DNA of 64,000 nt from WTFY01 sp026713925 (GTDB taxonomy: Bacteria; Pseudomonadota; Gammaproteobacteria; UBA4575). Positions 1 to 8,905 of the stretch are shown here, in pieces. The stretch is from contig OY759361.1 in the NCBI GenBank assembly GCA_963662355.1, forward strand, positions 1,116,001-1,180,000. Reading direction: 5' to 3'. The translations under genes and the position numbers were made by a program. The notes beneath the pieces are model-generated. The model was not told the origin of the DNA. It did no database searches and saw nothing but the letters and a program-made list of their open reading frames with translations. Within the stretch, counting starts at the first letter, position 1. Each line of letters starts with the position of its first letter.

Positions 1-442
1 CGATAAGAGAGGTCTCCAGAAAATCCTGTATGTGTCGGATACGCTGGCTCACATGGTGGACGGCTTCCTCGGTGTAAGGCAGCGGCAGCAGGTCATGTGC
101 GTGATGGCTTTTGAAAGAGGTCCAGCACAGGTGATCCGAGATATATACAGGCTCCAGTTCTGTTGCGAGGGTTTTGATTTTTCGCAGATAGGAAAAATCA
201 ATCGGGTCAGTTCCTCCCAATGACATGCCAACACTGTGCAAGGTCACCGGATAGTCCTGTCTGATCAGAAAGGACTGTTGTCTGGCATACCCGCCGTCAC
301 AGATATGGTTGTCAGTAAGCAGCTCAAAGAAATCCAGCCTGGGCCGGGTAGCCAGAATTTCATTTACATGGGGGGAGCGAAGCCCCACTCCTATCCTTGG
401 AGTGGATGGCTTTGCAGGATCCCGTGAAGGATCGTTTCCCAT
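1..442 (-). CDS. bufB: DUF692 / MNIO-family enzyme (bufferin maturase BufB-like), C-terminus cut by window edge
   Basis: Translating the minus strand from the ATG at 442 gives an open frame running off the left edge, 147 codons. Visible blocks are GVGLRSPH near the N-terminus, then FELLTDNH, LHSVGMSLGGTDP, ISDHLCW and HAHDLLPLPYTEEA. These are the hallmark segments of DUF692 multinuclear non-haem iron oxidative enzymes, with His, Asp and Glu iron ligands. Family members convert cysteines of a small precursor into modified (thiooxazole-type) residues that bind copper. The frame starts 18 bases after the stop of the DUF2282 gene, so the two are co-transcribed. The partner usually next in such operons (DUF2063, BufC) would lie outside the window. 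The family call is firm; the substrate is inferred from the neighbour. Confidence 0.88.
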   Translation of the reverse strand, partial: MGNDPSRDPAKPSTPRIGVGLRSPHVNEILATRPRLDFFELLTDNHICDGGYARQQSFLIRQDYPVTLHSVGMSLGGTDPIDFSYLRKIKTLATELEPVYISDHLCWTSFKSHHAHDLLPLPYTEEAVHHVSQRIRHIQDFLETSLI

Positions 443-460
443 GCTCGAATGCAGTCCGGA

Positions 461-745
461 TTATTTTGCTGGCTTGACGGCTTTGACCATTCCGCCAATC
501 TTGGCGCATGTACCTTCAGGCACATAGACCCATTCATGCTCGGAGTTATCTTCGGTAGCTTGCCCTGAACACTGGTGCGCACCATCGAAAGAACCGCAAT
601 CATTCATTCCTGCCTTGGATACACCTGCACATTTTTCCCAGTTTTTGGGGGCATCAGGTACGGCCATCGCATTCTGCGCCGCAAGGCCTGCACCGATTGC
701 AAAGATTCCTGCAATGGTAGATCGAAGTATTGTTTGTTTGTTCAT
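461..745 (-). CDS. bufA: DUF2282 bufferin-type precursor peptide
   Basis: Encodes 94 residues: a signal peptide (hydrophobic run 10-24, likely cleavage after AMA at residue 28) and a mature part with four cysteines at about 39, 50, 59 and 80, set in NWEKC, MNDCGSFDGAHQC and PEGTC. This is the DUF2282 pattern of bufferins, periplasmic peptides whose cysteines are modified by the DUF692 enzyme and which sequester copper. The start at 745 is preferred over the ATG at 754, because AAGGAG directly abuts the upstream ATG and lies 9 bases before the inner one. It is first in an operon with the DUF692 gene. Copper-responsive expression is expected from the family but no operator was recognised here. 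Confidence 0.88.
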   Translation of the reverse strand: MNKQTILRSTIAGIFAIGAGLAAQNAMAVPDAPKNWEKCAGVSKAGMNDCGSFDGAHQCSGQATEDNSEHEWVYVPEGTCAKIGGMVKAVKPAK

Positions 746-965
746 GGGTTTCATCTCCTTGGGCTGATGTAAAGTGAGCGCTTTGCGTTCTTGTCGTTCA
801 ATGACAAGCCACTTTTTGGACCGTGGCTCCTGGGTTTAGTTGCAGAAGGTCATCAGGTTATGGGGGTCGGCAGTTGGGCAAAACAGTCCGGTGTCCACAC
901 TATATTATTCACATATCTTTCGCAAAGAATTCTGAATTTTGCACCGTCACACAATGAGTGTGTGG

Positions 966-1457
966 CTACAGACAGGCCTTGATGATGCCATCGATATACC
1001 GGTATGTGTACTGGTATCCATGAGCCCACTGGCTCTTGCGGGGACCCGCAACATTCAGCGAGCAGACCTTGAATTTCTGAAAGAAGTCCAGGGCGCCTGT
1101 TGTCACCGGTTCGATCCTATCCAGGTGTGCGTTTACCAGCATCAAGGGCCTGTCGTATTGTTCACAAAAACCTGCGGTAAGGGCAGTGCCCCCTTTCAGT
1201 TTATGCGTATAGATGATCAGGGTGCCATCACTTTGCAGAACGTTTTCACGTGTACGGTCTGCATAGTTATCGCTGGCATGTTCTCGCAGCGGGTATCGGG
1301 CATGTATCACTCCATCTTCTGCTCTGCGGCCCCGGGGGCAATAACCGCCGCAAGGGAAGTGATTGTCGAGCGCAGCATCCAGTGCAGCCCGGTCAACGCC
1401 CGTTTGCCCGCCGGATATGATTTTCCTCAGGAAATATGTCCGGTCAGAAGCCGCCAA
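966..1457 (-). CDS. putative molybdenum carrier / YpsA-like Rossmann protein
   Basis: A protein of about 163 residues opening with KIISGGQTGVDRAALDAA, the nucleotide-binding loop of the YpsA/LOG-related superfamily, followed by FPCGGYCPRGRRAEDG, RTRENVLQSDGTLII and LKGGTALT. This pattern fits the putative molybdenum carrier family (cpYpsA). The biochemical role is not established beyond that annotation. The start is uncertain: the best in-frame start is a TTG at 1457 with no clear ribosome site, and an ATG nearby is out of frame. It stands alone between the bufferin operon and pckG, on the same strand as both. Confidence 0.75.
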   Translation of the reverse strand: MAASDRTYFLRKIISGGQTGVDRAALDAALDNHFPCGGYCPRGRRAEDGVIHARYPLREHASDNYADRTRENVLQSDGTLIIYTHKLKGGTALTAGFCEQYDRPLMLVNAHLDRIEPVTTGALDFFQKFKVCSLNVAGPRKSQWAHGYQYTYRYIDGIIKACL

Positions 1458-1586
1458 GGCATTGTTCAGGAGACAGCCCGTGGAGCACCCTTTGCGTTCC
1501 TCATTGAGATCCTGTGTCCGGGTGCTTCACGCGGGAGCGCGAACCGGGATGCAACCCGGCAGGGGGTACTTGTCAGGGGCAGTGTG

Positions 1587-1620
1587 TGAAGCCCCATAAG
1601 TGAGTGCTCATGGGGCTTCA
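1587..1620 (-). terminator. hairpin downstream of pckG
   Basis: Perfect 11-base inverted repeat TGAAGCCCCAT / ATGGGGCTTCA with a 12-base loop, 14 bases past the pckG stop. No T tract follows on either strand, so it may be an mRNA-stabilising or weak termination structure rather than a classical intrinsic terminator. Confidence 0.5.
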
Positions 1621-1634
1621 TGTGAAGATCTGCG

Positions 1635-3392
1635 TCAGGCAGCCTTGCTTTGAAGGGCAGAGGATATCTTGCTCAGTTCACTGCGTATGGTTTCTGGAAT
1701 ACGATCACCAAACTCGTCAAAATATTTGCCGATTTCCGATGCTTCCTGCTCCCACTGCGCCACGTCAACGGATAGCAGGGCCTGCATGGTTTCACTCGAG
1801 ACATCAATGCCGTCGGTATTGATGTCTTCAGGGTTTGGCAGGAAGCCAATGGGCGTTTCTCTTGCCTCAACGCTGCCATCACAGCGGTCGACAACCCAGG
1901 CCAGCACACGCATGTTTTCACCAAAACCCGGCCACAAGAACTTGCCATCCTCATCGCGGCGGAACCAGTTCACATGAAAGATTTTCGGCAGCTTGTCTGA
2001 CTTGCCTTCGAAGCTGAGCCAGTGTGCAAAATAATCTCCGAAGTTGTATCCGCAGAATGGTTTCATTGCCATCGGGTCACGGCGAATCTGCCCGGCGCCA
2101 CCAATTGCAGCAGCCGTCATTTCCGAGGCGCAGGATGCGCCCACCAGCACGCCATGTGCCCAGTCCTTTGCTTCATATACGAGTGGCGCGAGTTCCTTGC
2201 GTCGACCCCCGAAGACCAGAGCGGATATGGGTACACCATTCGGATTTTCCGCCATGGGCGAATATACGGGATTGTTTTTGGCAGGCACCGTGAAGCGTGA
2301 ATTGGGATGTGCTGCCGGCCCTACTTCTGCATCATAGGGTTTGCCTCTCCAGTCGATTGCCGGTTCTTTACCGTCATCCTTGTCTTCCCACCACGGCTCG
2401 TTCTCTGCAGTCACGCCGACGTTGGTGAAGATCGCATTCCCCTTCAGCGTTTCGTACGCATTTTTGTTCGACCATTGGTTGGTACCGGGTACGACTCCGA
2501 AATAACCGGACTCGGGATTGATTGCCCATAGGCGTCCATCCTCACGCAAGTGCAGCCAGCAGATGTCATCTCCTACCGTAGTGACTTTCCAGTCCTTGTA
2601 TTGTTCCGGAGGTATCAACATGGCCAGGTTGGTCTTGCCGCATGCAGAAGGAAACGCACAAGCGATGTAATGGGTTTCTCCCTGCGGGCTTTCCAGCCCC
2701 ACGATCAGCATGTGTTCGGCCAGCCATCCTTCCGTGCGGGCCTGCCAGCTGGCAATACGCAGTGCATGGCATTTTTTGCCAAGCAATGCATTGCCGCCGT
2801 AGCCAGAGCCAACACTCTTGATGTAAAGCTCTTCGGGGAAATGCATGATAAAACGCTTTTCGGGGTCGAGGTCTCCGGTGGAGTGCAGTCCCTTTACGAA
2901 GGTTCCTTCCCTTTCAATGCGCTCGAGGGCAGGAGTTCCGATACGGGCCATGATTTTCATATTGGCTACCACATAAGGACTATCCGTGATTTCCACTCCG
3001 TTGCGAGACAGGGGGGAGTCAATCGGACCCATGCAGTATGGAATCACGTACATGGTTCGGCCCTGCATGCAGCCTTCAAACAATGCATCGACTTTTGCAT
3101 GGGCTTCGACCGGGTCCATCCAGTTATTGTTGGGGCCTGCATCTTCTTTGTCTTTGGAGCACACAAATGTCAGGTGTTCCACGCGCGCCACGTCGGATGG
3201 GTCGGAACGATGCAGATAGCAGTTTGGGTTGGTTTCTTCATTCAGCCTCATCAGCGTGCCACTTTCAAGCATTTGGTCGATCATGTCATCGAACTCGGTC
3301 TCACTGCCGTCACACCAGGCAATCTTGTCCGGTTTTGTGCGTGCCGCTACTTCCTCTACCCATTTTGCAAGGGCATCATTTTTCGTCGTCAT
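1635..3392 (-). CDS. pckG: phosphoenolpyruvate carboxykinase (GTP)
   Basis: 585 residues, the normal length for GTP-dependent PEP carboxykinase, which converts oxaloacetate to PEP for gluconeogenesis. The kinase-1 P-loop is seen as AFPSACGKTNLAML near residue 255. Upstream come the substrate-binding VGSGYGGNALLGKK stretch and TVGDDICW; downstream come FGGRRKEL, NWFRRDEDGKFLWPGFGENMR and the C-terminal lobe. The P-loop cysteine and the FPSACGKT sequence separate it from the ATP-dependent PckA family. ATG at 3392 is preceded by an AGGGA element. It is monocistronic, with a long leader region and a hairpin after the stop. Confidence 0.97.
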   Translation of the reverse strand: MTTKNDALAKWVEEVAARTKPDKIAWCDGSETEFDDMIDQMLESGTLMRLNEETNPNCYLHRSDPSDVARVEHLTFVCSKDKEDAGPNNNWMDPVEAHAKVDALFEGCMQGRTMYVIPYCMGPIDSPLSRNGVEITDSPYVVANMKIMARIGTPALERIEREGTFVKGLHSTGDLDPEKRFIMHFPEELYIKSVGSGYGGNALLGKKCHALRIASWQARTEGWLAEHMLIVGLESPQGETHYIACAFPSACGKTNLAMLIPPEQYKDWKVTTVGDDICWLHLREDGRLWAINPESGYFGVVPGTNQWSNKNAYETLKGNAIFTNVGVTAENEPWWEDKDDGKEPAIDWRGKPYDAEVGPAAHPNSRFTVPAKNNPVYSPMAENPNGVPISALVFGGRRKELAPLVYEAKDWAHGVLVGASCASEMTAAAIGGAGQIRRDPMAMKPFCGYNFGDYFAHWLSFEGKSDKLPKIFHVNWFRRDEDGKFLWPGFGENMRVLAWVVDRCDGSVEARETPIGFLPNPEDINTDGIDVSSETMQALLSVDVAQWEQEASEIGKYFDEFGDRIPETIRSELSKISSALQSKAA

Positions 3393-3795
3393 CTCTAAAT
3401 TCCCTGTTAATTAAAAGAACGTTGGGGGACCCGGTTAATATCTTTTCTGTGGCCGGGTCAACAGCCGGAACCCCTAATTATACATAGTGCATGTACGGAT
3501 ATAAGCCTGTAACGAAAATTTTATGATCGGCTTTTTATGATTTCTATCCCTAAAGAGACATAAGTTTGTCGGGAACAGCGTATCAATTGGATATGGCTCA
3601 GGGTTTTGTCAGCCAGAGCTGTCGATCAGCGGCCTGATCACGCAGCCTGTACTGAATATGGCTGGAAACACCTGCCTGGTGCATGATGGGCAGCCTGGGT
3701 TTATTTATTCCCAGATCATGCCATCCGGTTTTCATTGAACGCCATGCGAGTGGTATAACACACTCCACATCAGTTATGAGGATTGTGGTGAACTT
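3393..3795. other. 403-base intergenic region between divergent pckG and mazG
   Basis: AT-rich spacer separating pckG (minus) and mazG (plus), which should hold both promoters. No convincing consensus promoter, riboswitch or small gene was recognised. The part at 3480-3560 is the most AT-rich. Confidence 0.5.
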
Positions 3796-4581
3796 ATGGA
3801 AAACCTGTATCGTCTGATCAGCATCATGGAGATTTTGCGGGATCCGGAACGCGGCTGCCCCTGGGACCTGCGCCAGACCTTTGCTTCCATCGTCCCCTGT
3901 ACCATTGAAGAGGTGTATGAGGTGGCTGCAGCCATTGACAGGCAGGATTTCCCGCAACTCAGGGATGAACTGGGGGACTTGCTGCTGCAGGTCATTTATT
4001 ACACGCAGATGGCCAGGGAGCAGGATCTGTTTGATTTTGACGATGTGGCCAAAGGCATCAGCGACAAGCTCGTGCGCCGTCACCCGTTGATATTCAACAA
4101 GGGAGCAGAACCTGCAGGGACGACCTGGGATGAAATCAAGGATGCAGAACGCAAGGCAAAGGGGGAGCACCGCCCGGGCAGCAGCATCCTGGACGATGTT
4201 CCGGATGCCCTTCCACAACTGCTGCGTGCTGAAAAACTGCAAAGACGTGCGGCATCGGTAGGATTTGACTGGCCAGAGGCCAGACAGGTATTGCTCAAGA
4301 TAAAAGAAGAGCTCGGTGAGCTTGAAGACGTGCTTGCAGGAAATGAACGGCAAGACAGGCTGGAAGAAGAGCTGGGGGACTTGCTGTTTTCAGTCGTCAA
4401 TCTGGGCCGGCACCTGGGTGTCAACACGCAAGAGGCACTGCGGAAAAGTAACGGGAAATTCATCCGGCGTTTCCAGTATGTTGAAGAAAGGGTGGCCCGG
4501 CAGGGAAAGATTCCAGGGGATTGTTCCCTGGAAGAGATGCAGCAGGCCTGGGAAGAGGCTAAAAGCAGGTTGAGTGACTGA
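3796..4581 (+). CDS. mazG: nucleoside triphosphate pyrophosphohydrolase MazG
   Basis: 261 residues with two tandem MazG all-alpha NTPase domains. The first holds CPWDLRQTFASI, CTIEEVYEVAAAI and DELGDLLLQV, giving the metal-binding EExxE...ExxD pattern. A second copy, KEELGELEDVL...EELGDLLFSVVNLGR, lies in the C-terminal half. It hydrolyses (d)NTPs to monophosphates and pyrophosphate, cleaning the nucleotide pool and moderating (p)ppGpp in relatives. The length matches E. coli MazG. It converges with nadC, whose stop is 21 bases away. Confidence 0.95.
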   Translation: MENLYRLISIMEILRDPERGCPWDLRQTFASIVPCTIEEVYEVAAAIDRQDFPQLRDELGDLLLQVIYYTQMAREQDLFDFDDVAKGISDKLVRRHPLIFNKGAEPAGTTWDEIKDAERKAKGEHRPGSSILDDVPDALPQLLRAEKLQRRAASVGFDWPEARQVLLKIKEELGELEDVLAGNERQDRLEEELGDLLFSVVNLGRHLGVNTQEALRKSNGKFIRRFQYVEERVARQGKIPGDCSLEEMQQAWEEAKSRLSD

Positions 4582-4601
4582 CCCGGCGTGTCGTGGCCAG
4601 T

Positions 4602-5447
4602 TCAGAAGCGTACGGAAAAGTCTACCGCCTGTATGTTTTTTGTGATGGCGCCGATCGAAATGTAATGCACGCCGGTTTTGGCGACTTCCCGGATGTTGTC
4701 CAGGTTGATGTTGCCGGAGGCTTCCAGTTTCTTTGTATTTCCATTTAAGTGCACGGCTGCTTGCAGTTCCGGCAGGGAAAAGTTGTCCAGCAAAATTGTA
4801 TCGGCCTCGGATGTCAGTGCCTGCTTGAGCTGTTGATGGTTTTCCACTTCGATTTCGAGTGGCAGGGCAGGAAATTTTTGTCTGGCCATGGACACTGCTT
4901 TGTGAATGGAGCCCGCCGTTGCAATGTGGTTTTCCTTGATCAGGATCGCATCGTACAGCCCCATCCGATGGTTTACCCCGCCACCGCATTTCACGGCATA
5001 TTTTTGTGCATAGCGCATGCCCGGAAGGGTCTTGCGCGTGTCCAGGATCTGTGCAGGCGTGCCCGAAATGCGCTCGACGTACTGGCGGGTACACGTTGCG
5101 GTGGCTGACAGGGTCTGCAGGAAATTCAATGCGGTACGCTCGGCACTGAGGATGGGCCTTGCCGCACCGCGTACGGTGCAAACCGTCGAGCCTTCTTCCA
5201 TGAGATCGCCATCCCCGAATTCCCAGTCAATCTTTACGTCCCCATTGAGTTGATGCAGGGCCTCGCTGAACCAGTGCTGACCGCACAATACGGCATCATC
5301 CCGGCAGACCACTGTGGCTTCGGCCATTTTGCCGTTGCTGAACAATGAGGCCGTCACATCACCCTTTCCGATATCCTCTTCCAGGGCGATGTGAACTGCG
5401 CGACGGATCATCTCCAGTGCCTCCGCGCTGTGGACTGCCGGACTCAT
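4602..5447 (-). CDS. nadC: nicotinate-nucleotide pyrophosphorylase (quinolinate phosphoribosyltransferase)
   Basis: 281 residues. It makes nicotinate mononucleotide from quinolinate and PRPP in de novo NAD synthesis. Family blocks include ALEEDIGKGDVTASLF near the N-terminus, ERTALNFLQTLSATAT, ILDTRKTLPGMR, CGGGVNHRMGLYDAILIKEN, the EVEN element and the C-terminal YISIGAIT barrel strand. It precedes a sodium:alanine symporter in the minus-strand direction of transcription but has its own start. No nadA or nadB is adjacent. Confidence 0.96.
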   Translation of the reverse strand: MSPAVHSAEALEMIRRAVHIALEEDIGKGDVTASLFSNGKMAEATVVCRDDAVLCGQHWFSEALHQLNGDVKIDWEFGDGDLMEEGSTVCTVRGAARPILSAERTALNFLQTLSATATCTRQYVERISGTPAQILDTRKTLPGMRYAQKYAVKCGGGVNHRMGLYDAILIKENHIATAGSIHKAVSMARQKFPALPLEIEVENHQQLKQALTSEADTILLDNFSLPELQAAVHLNGNTKKLEASGNINLDNIREVAKTGVHYISIGAITKNIQAVDFSVRF

Positions 5448-5477
5448 TTTCTGGGCTTCATGCCATCTGTCAGCGCA

Positions 5478-6812
5478 TTACTTGTACAGGTAATCGCTCG
5501 TGACCTTGAAGATGACAGGACTCAGCAGTGCCAGGGCGATCAGGTTGGGGATTGCCATGAACCCGTTCATGACATCTGCCAGCAGCCAGACCAGTTCAAG
5601 CTTGATGACCGCCCCGGTCAGGATGGCGATGACCCACAGGATCCTGTAAGGCAGGATGATACGCACCCCGAAGATGAACTCGGCACAGCGTTCGCCGTAA
5701 TAGCTCCAGCCCAGAAGGGTGGTGAAGGCAAATATGATCAGGCCGAATGTGATGATGTAGTTCCCGCCGCTGATTCCCTGGCCATAGGCAAGAGTGGACA
5801 GGGCCGCACCCGTCTCTCCGCTGGTCCAGGCGCCCGTCAACAGGATGACCAGTGCCGTCATGGTGCAGACGATGAGCGTGTCGATGAAGGTGCCGAGCAT
5901 GCCGATCAGGCCCTGGCGCACCGGGTCGTTTGTCTGGGCCGCCGCATGCGCAATCGGGGCGCTGCCGAGGCCTGCCTCGTTGGAAAACACTCCCCGCGCG
6001 ACGCCGAAACGAATCGCTGCCCAGACCGCTGCCCCTGCAAAACCGCCCGTCGCGGCTGTACCGCTGAAGGCGCTGGAAAAAATCAGTTTAAACGCTTCCC
6101 CGATATCCATGAAGTTCGCAAAAATGACAATGAGTGAACCCAGTATGTAGGCGATGGCCATGATGGGAACGAGTTTTCCGGCCACCACGCCGATACGTTG
6201 GATACCACCCAGAATCACCAGCCCGACCAGCACAGCCAGCACGATGCCTGTTATAAGCGGGCTGACCCCGAAGTTGGAATGCACCGCATCGGAAACCGAG
6301 TTGGACTGCACCATATTGCCGATTCCAAACGCGGCAATCATGCCGAACAGTGCGAACAGGAAGCCCAGCCATTTCCAGTTCTTTCCCAGACCGTTTTTGA
6401 TGTAGTACATCGGTCCGCCGACCCGCCTGCCTTCATCATCCACTTCCCTGTATTTGACAGCCAGCACGGCTTCGCCGTACTTGGTTGCCATGCCGAACAG
6501 TGCCGTGATCCACATCCAGAAGATCGCCCCGGGCCCGCCGAGGAAAATGGCTGTGGCCACGCCCGCTATATTTCCTGTGCCGATGGTTGCGGACAGGGCC
6601 GTCATCAGGGCCTGGAAGGGGCTGATTTCTCCCTGGTCCTTGTCGGCCTTGCCTGAGACAAGCAGTGAAAACCCGAGGCCGACTTTTCGCCACGGAATCA
6701 GTTTGAGTCCAAGTGTGAGGTAGACGCCGACTCCCAGAAGCATCACCAGCATGACAGGACCCCAGATAAAACTGCTCAGTTGGCCCAACATTGAATATAT
6801 GACTTCCATCAT
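5478..6812 (-). CDS. alanine/sodium symporter of the AGCS family
   Basis: 444 residues, strongly hydrophobic, with about ten predicted membrane segments. Family signatures include ATIGTGNIAGVATAIFLGGPG, FWMWITALFGMATKYGE and GVARGVFSNEAGLGSAPIAH. Members import alanine or glycine with Na+ in the inner membrane. The start ATG at 6812 is preceded by a GGGGGA-rich segment. It lies immediately upstream of nadC (30 bases), so read-through into nadC is possible. Alanine is the usual but not proven substrate. Confidence 0.93.
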   Translation of the reverse strand: MMEVIYSMLGQLSSFIWGPVMLVMLLGVGVYLTLGLKLIPWRKVGLGFSLLVSGKADKDQGEISPFQALMTALSATIGTGNIAGVATAIFLGGPGAIFWMWITALFGMATKYGEAVLAVKYREVDDEGRRVGGPMYYIKNGLGKNWKWLGFLFALFGMIAAFGIGNMVQSNSVSDAVHSNFGVSPLITGIVLAVLVGLVILGGIQRIGVVAGKLVPIMAIAYILGSLIVIFANFMDIGEAFKLIFSSAFSGTAATGGFAGAAVWAAIRFGVARGVFSNEAGLGSAPIAHAAAQTNDPVRQGLIGMLGTFIDTLIVCTMTALVILLTGAWTSGETGAALSTLAYGQGISGGNYIITFGLIIFAFTTLLGWSYYGERCAEFIFGVRIILPYRILWVIAILTGAVIKLELVWLLADVMNGFMAIPNLIALALLSPVIFKVTSDYLYK

Positions 6813-6981
6813 TCCCCCTGTTGATCGTTAAAGTTGGTCTGCAGGGTCTCGGGCAGGGCACCTGTTTGCTCAATCCGTGCCGCGCTCAGATCGGTCTTTG
6901 TCAGCATTTCAGGTGTTCCCAGCCCCGTCATCAGGCAGTTCCAGCGCTTGCAATGCTACTCTGAAACCGGGAATATATCTA

Positions 6982-7974
6982 ATGGCTTTAGACTTGTCCG
7001 GCGACCGGTTCCGGCTCAAAACGCTGTCCAGCCGAGATGTGCTGAAGGCATTGAAACGTGATGCGAGGGCGGGCTTGGTGCATGCCCCCCGCAGCCTGCC
7101 GCCCAAGTATTTTTACGATGAGGCCGGTTCCAGGCTCTTCAGTGAAATCTGCCAGACCCGGGACTATTACCTGACCCGTACCGAGCTTGCATTGTTGCAG
7201 CGGCATGCGGATGAAATTATCGCCACTGCCCGGCCGCAGACCTGTGTCGAACTGGGTGCCGGAGCCTCGGTTAAAACAGAGGTTCTGCTTTCCAGGCTGG
7301 CTTCCCGTTCTGATTCCGTCGCGTATGTCACGATAGATGTATGCGAAGAAGTGCTTGTTGAATCTGCCGGCCGGTTGTTACGTACCTTTCCCGGATTGAG
7401 GATTGAATCCCTGGCGGCCGAATACCTCGCCGGCATAGAAGCCTTGCACGGACTTGAAAAGCCGGTATTGTATGTTTTCCTTGGCAGTTCAATCGGAAAC
7501 TTCACCGAGCAGGAAGCGATCGAGTTGCTGGGCAGGGTGGCGGAGAAAATGGCCCCCGGTGACCATTTTTTGCTGGGTTTGGACCGGGTCAAGGACAGGG
7601 GTGTTCTGGAACGGGCCTATGACGACGCACAAGGGGTCACCGCACGCTTCAACCTGAACGTACTGAAGGTGCTGAATGCTCGCCTGGGAGCAAATTTCCG
7701 GCTGGACGGGTTTTCCCATCTTGCCGTGTATGACGATGCCAGGGAACAGATCGAGATGTATCTGGTTGCCGGGTGTGACCAGGAGGTTGCACTGCCCGCG
7801 ATCAATGAAACGATTTGCCTGCGTGAGGGCGAGCGGATCCTCACGGAAATCAGTCGCAAATATACCCGCTCCTCTGTCCGGCACCTGCTGTCTAAAAGTG
7901 GTCTGTGCGAGCAGGCGCATTATGTGCCGGACAACGAATACTTTTCACTGGTGCTGGCGAAACCCGCAGACTGA
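6982..7974 (+). CDS. EgtD-like histidine N-alpha-methyltransferase (SAM-dependent)
   Basis: About 330 residues from the ATG at 6982; an upstream in-frame ATG at 6877 would add an unsupported low-complexity head. Features are RSLPPKYFYDEAGSRLF, the SAM-binding CVELGAGASVKTEVL, FLGSSIGNFT, LGLDRVKD and the C-terminal DNEYFSLVLAKP. This is the EgtD fold, which trimethylates histidine to hercynine in ergothioneine synthesis. No EgtB (sulfoxide synthase) is adjacent, so it may work with a distant partner or on another amino-acid substrate. It converges with argF. Confidence 0.8.
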   Translation: MALDLSGDRFRLKTLSSRDVLKALKRDARAGLVHAPRSLPPKYFYDEAGSRLFSEICQTRDYYLTRTELALLQRHADEIIATARPQTCVELGAGASVKTEVLLSRLASRSDSVAYVTIDVCEEVLVESAGRLLRTFPGLRIESLAAEYLAGIEALHGLEKPVLYVFLGSSIGNFTEQEAIELLGRVAEKMAPGDHFLLGLDRVKDRGVLERAYDDAQGVTARFNLNVLKVLNARLGANFRLDGFSHLAVYDDAREQIEMYLVAGCDQEVALPAINETICLREGERILTEISRKYTRSSVRHLLSKSGLCEQAHYVPDNEYFSLVLAKPAD

Positions 7975-8002
7975 GGGTGCCAAAGGGCGAGTCACGCCCG
8001 GA

Positions 8003-8905
8003 TCAGGCCATCAGGAATTCCAGCAGGGCCTTTTGTGCGTGGAGCCTGTTTTCGGCTTCATCCCACACGACACTCTGTGGGCCGTTCAGGACCTCGTCCG
8101 TAACCTCCTCGTTACGGTGTGCAGGCAGGCAATGCATGAACAATGCATCTTTGCTGGCAAGCGCCAGCAGTGACTCATTCACCTGGAAGGCCCTGAAGGC
8201 ATCCTGTCTTTCATCGAGCTCTTTTTCCTGCCCCATACTCGCCCACACATCCGTGACGACCAGGTCGGCGTGCTCAACGGCCGCGGCGGCCTCGGTCATC
8301 AGGTTGACCTTGTCACCGGCCGGCTTGATGACTGAGGTCTTGGGCAGGTAATTCTCGGGGCAGGCGATGTTCAGATTGAAGTCAAACTGGCGGGCTGCAT
8401 TGATATAGGAATGACACATGTTGTTGCCGTCTCCCACCCAGGCCACCGTGGCCCCCTTGATTTCACCACGGTGCTCAAGCCAGGTTTGCATATCGGCCAG
8501 CAGCTGACACGGATGATACAAATCGGTGAGCCCATTGATCACGGGCACCGAGGAATGTGCGGCAAACGTTTCCACCTTGTCATGCTCATAGGTCCGGATC
8601 ATGACTGCGTCTACCATTCTGGACAATACCCGTGCACTGTCTTCGATTGGCTCCCCTCGGCCAAACTGGGTATCGCGGGGCGACAGGAACAGTGCCTGCC
8701 CCCCCAGTTGAATCATGCCGGCCTCGAAGGACACCCGCGTGCGGGTCGATGATTTGTCAAATACCATGGCCAGGGTCTTGCGGGTCAATGGCGTATAGGA
8801 TTGGCCCGCTTTCAGCAGTTTTTTGAGGTCTACGGCACGCAAGAGCAACTTCCTGAGTTCACCAGGAGAGCAATCAAGCAGGCTGAGGAAATGACGGCTA
8901 CTCAT
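8003..8905 (-). CDS. argF: ornithine carbamoyltransferase
   Basis: About 300 residues from the ATG at 8905. It makes citrulline from ornithine and carbamoyl phosphate. The carbamoyl-phosphate site KSSTRTRVSFEAGM, the HPCQLLADMQT element, and the ornithine-binding LFMHCLPAHRNEEV loop are all present. The chosen ATG overlaps the stop of argD (ATGAGTAG), a typical translational-coupling arrangement, and gives the standard family N-terminus. An ATG at 8941 would add 12 residues. It forms an argD-argF operon; argG lies separately at 15.4 kb. Confidence 0.96.
   Translation of the reverse strand: MSSRHFLSLLDCSPGELRKLLLRAVDLKKLLKAGQSYTPLTRKTLAMVFDKSSTRTRVSFEAGMIQLGGQALFLSPRDTQFGRGEPIEDSARVLSRMVDAVMIRTYEHDKVETFAAHSSVPVINGLTDLYHPCQLLADMQTWLEHRGEIKGATVAWVGDGNNMCHSYINAARQFDFNLNIACPENYLPKTSVIKPAGDKVNLMTEAAAAVEHADLVVTDVWASMGQEKELDERQDAFRAFQVNESLLALASKDALFMHCLPAHRNEEVTDEVLNGPQSVVWDEAENRLHAQKALLEFLMA

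Noticed and set aside
1587..1620. Riboswitch or attenuator at the hairpin after pckG
   Set aside because: It is a simple single hairpin downstream of a stop codon, with no conserved core.
2550..3398. Long open frame antisense to pckG on the plus strand
   Set aside because: It mirrors the pckG coding frame and has no ribosome site or family resemblance; the pckG product is complete and conserved.
3598..4353. Minus-strand open frame opposite mazG
   Set aside because: It lies opposite the conserved MazG frame and shows no domain.
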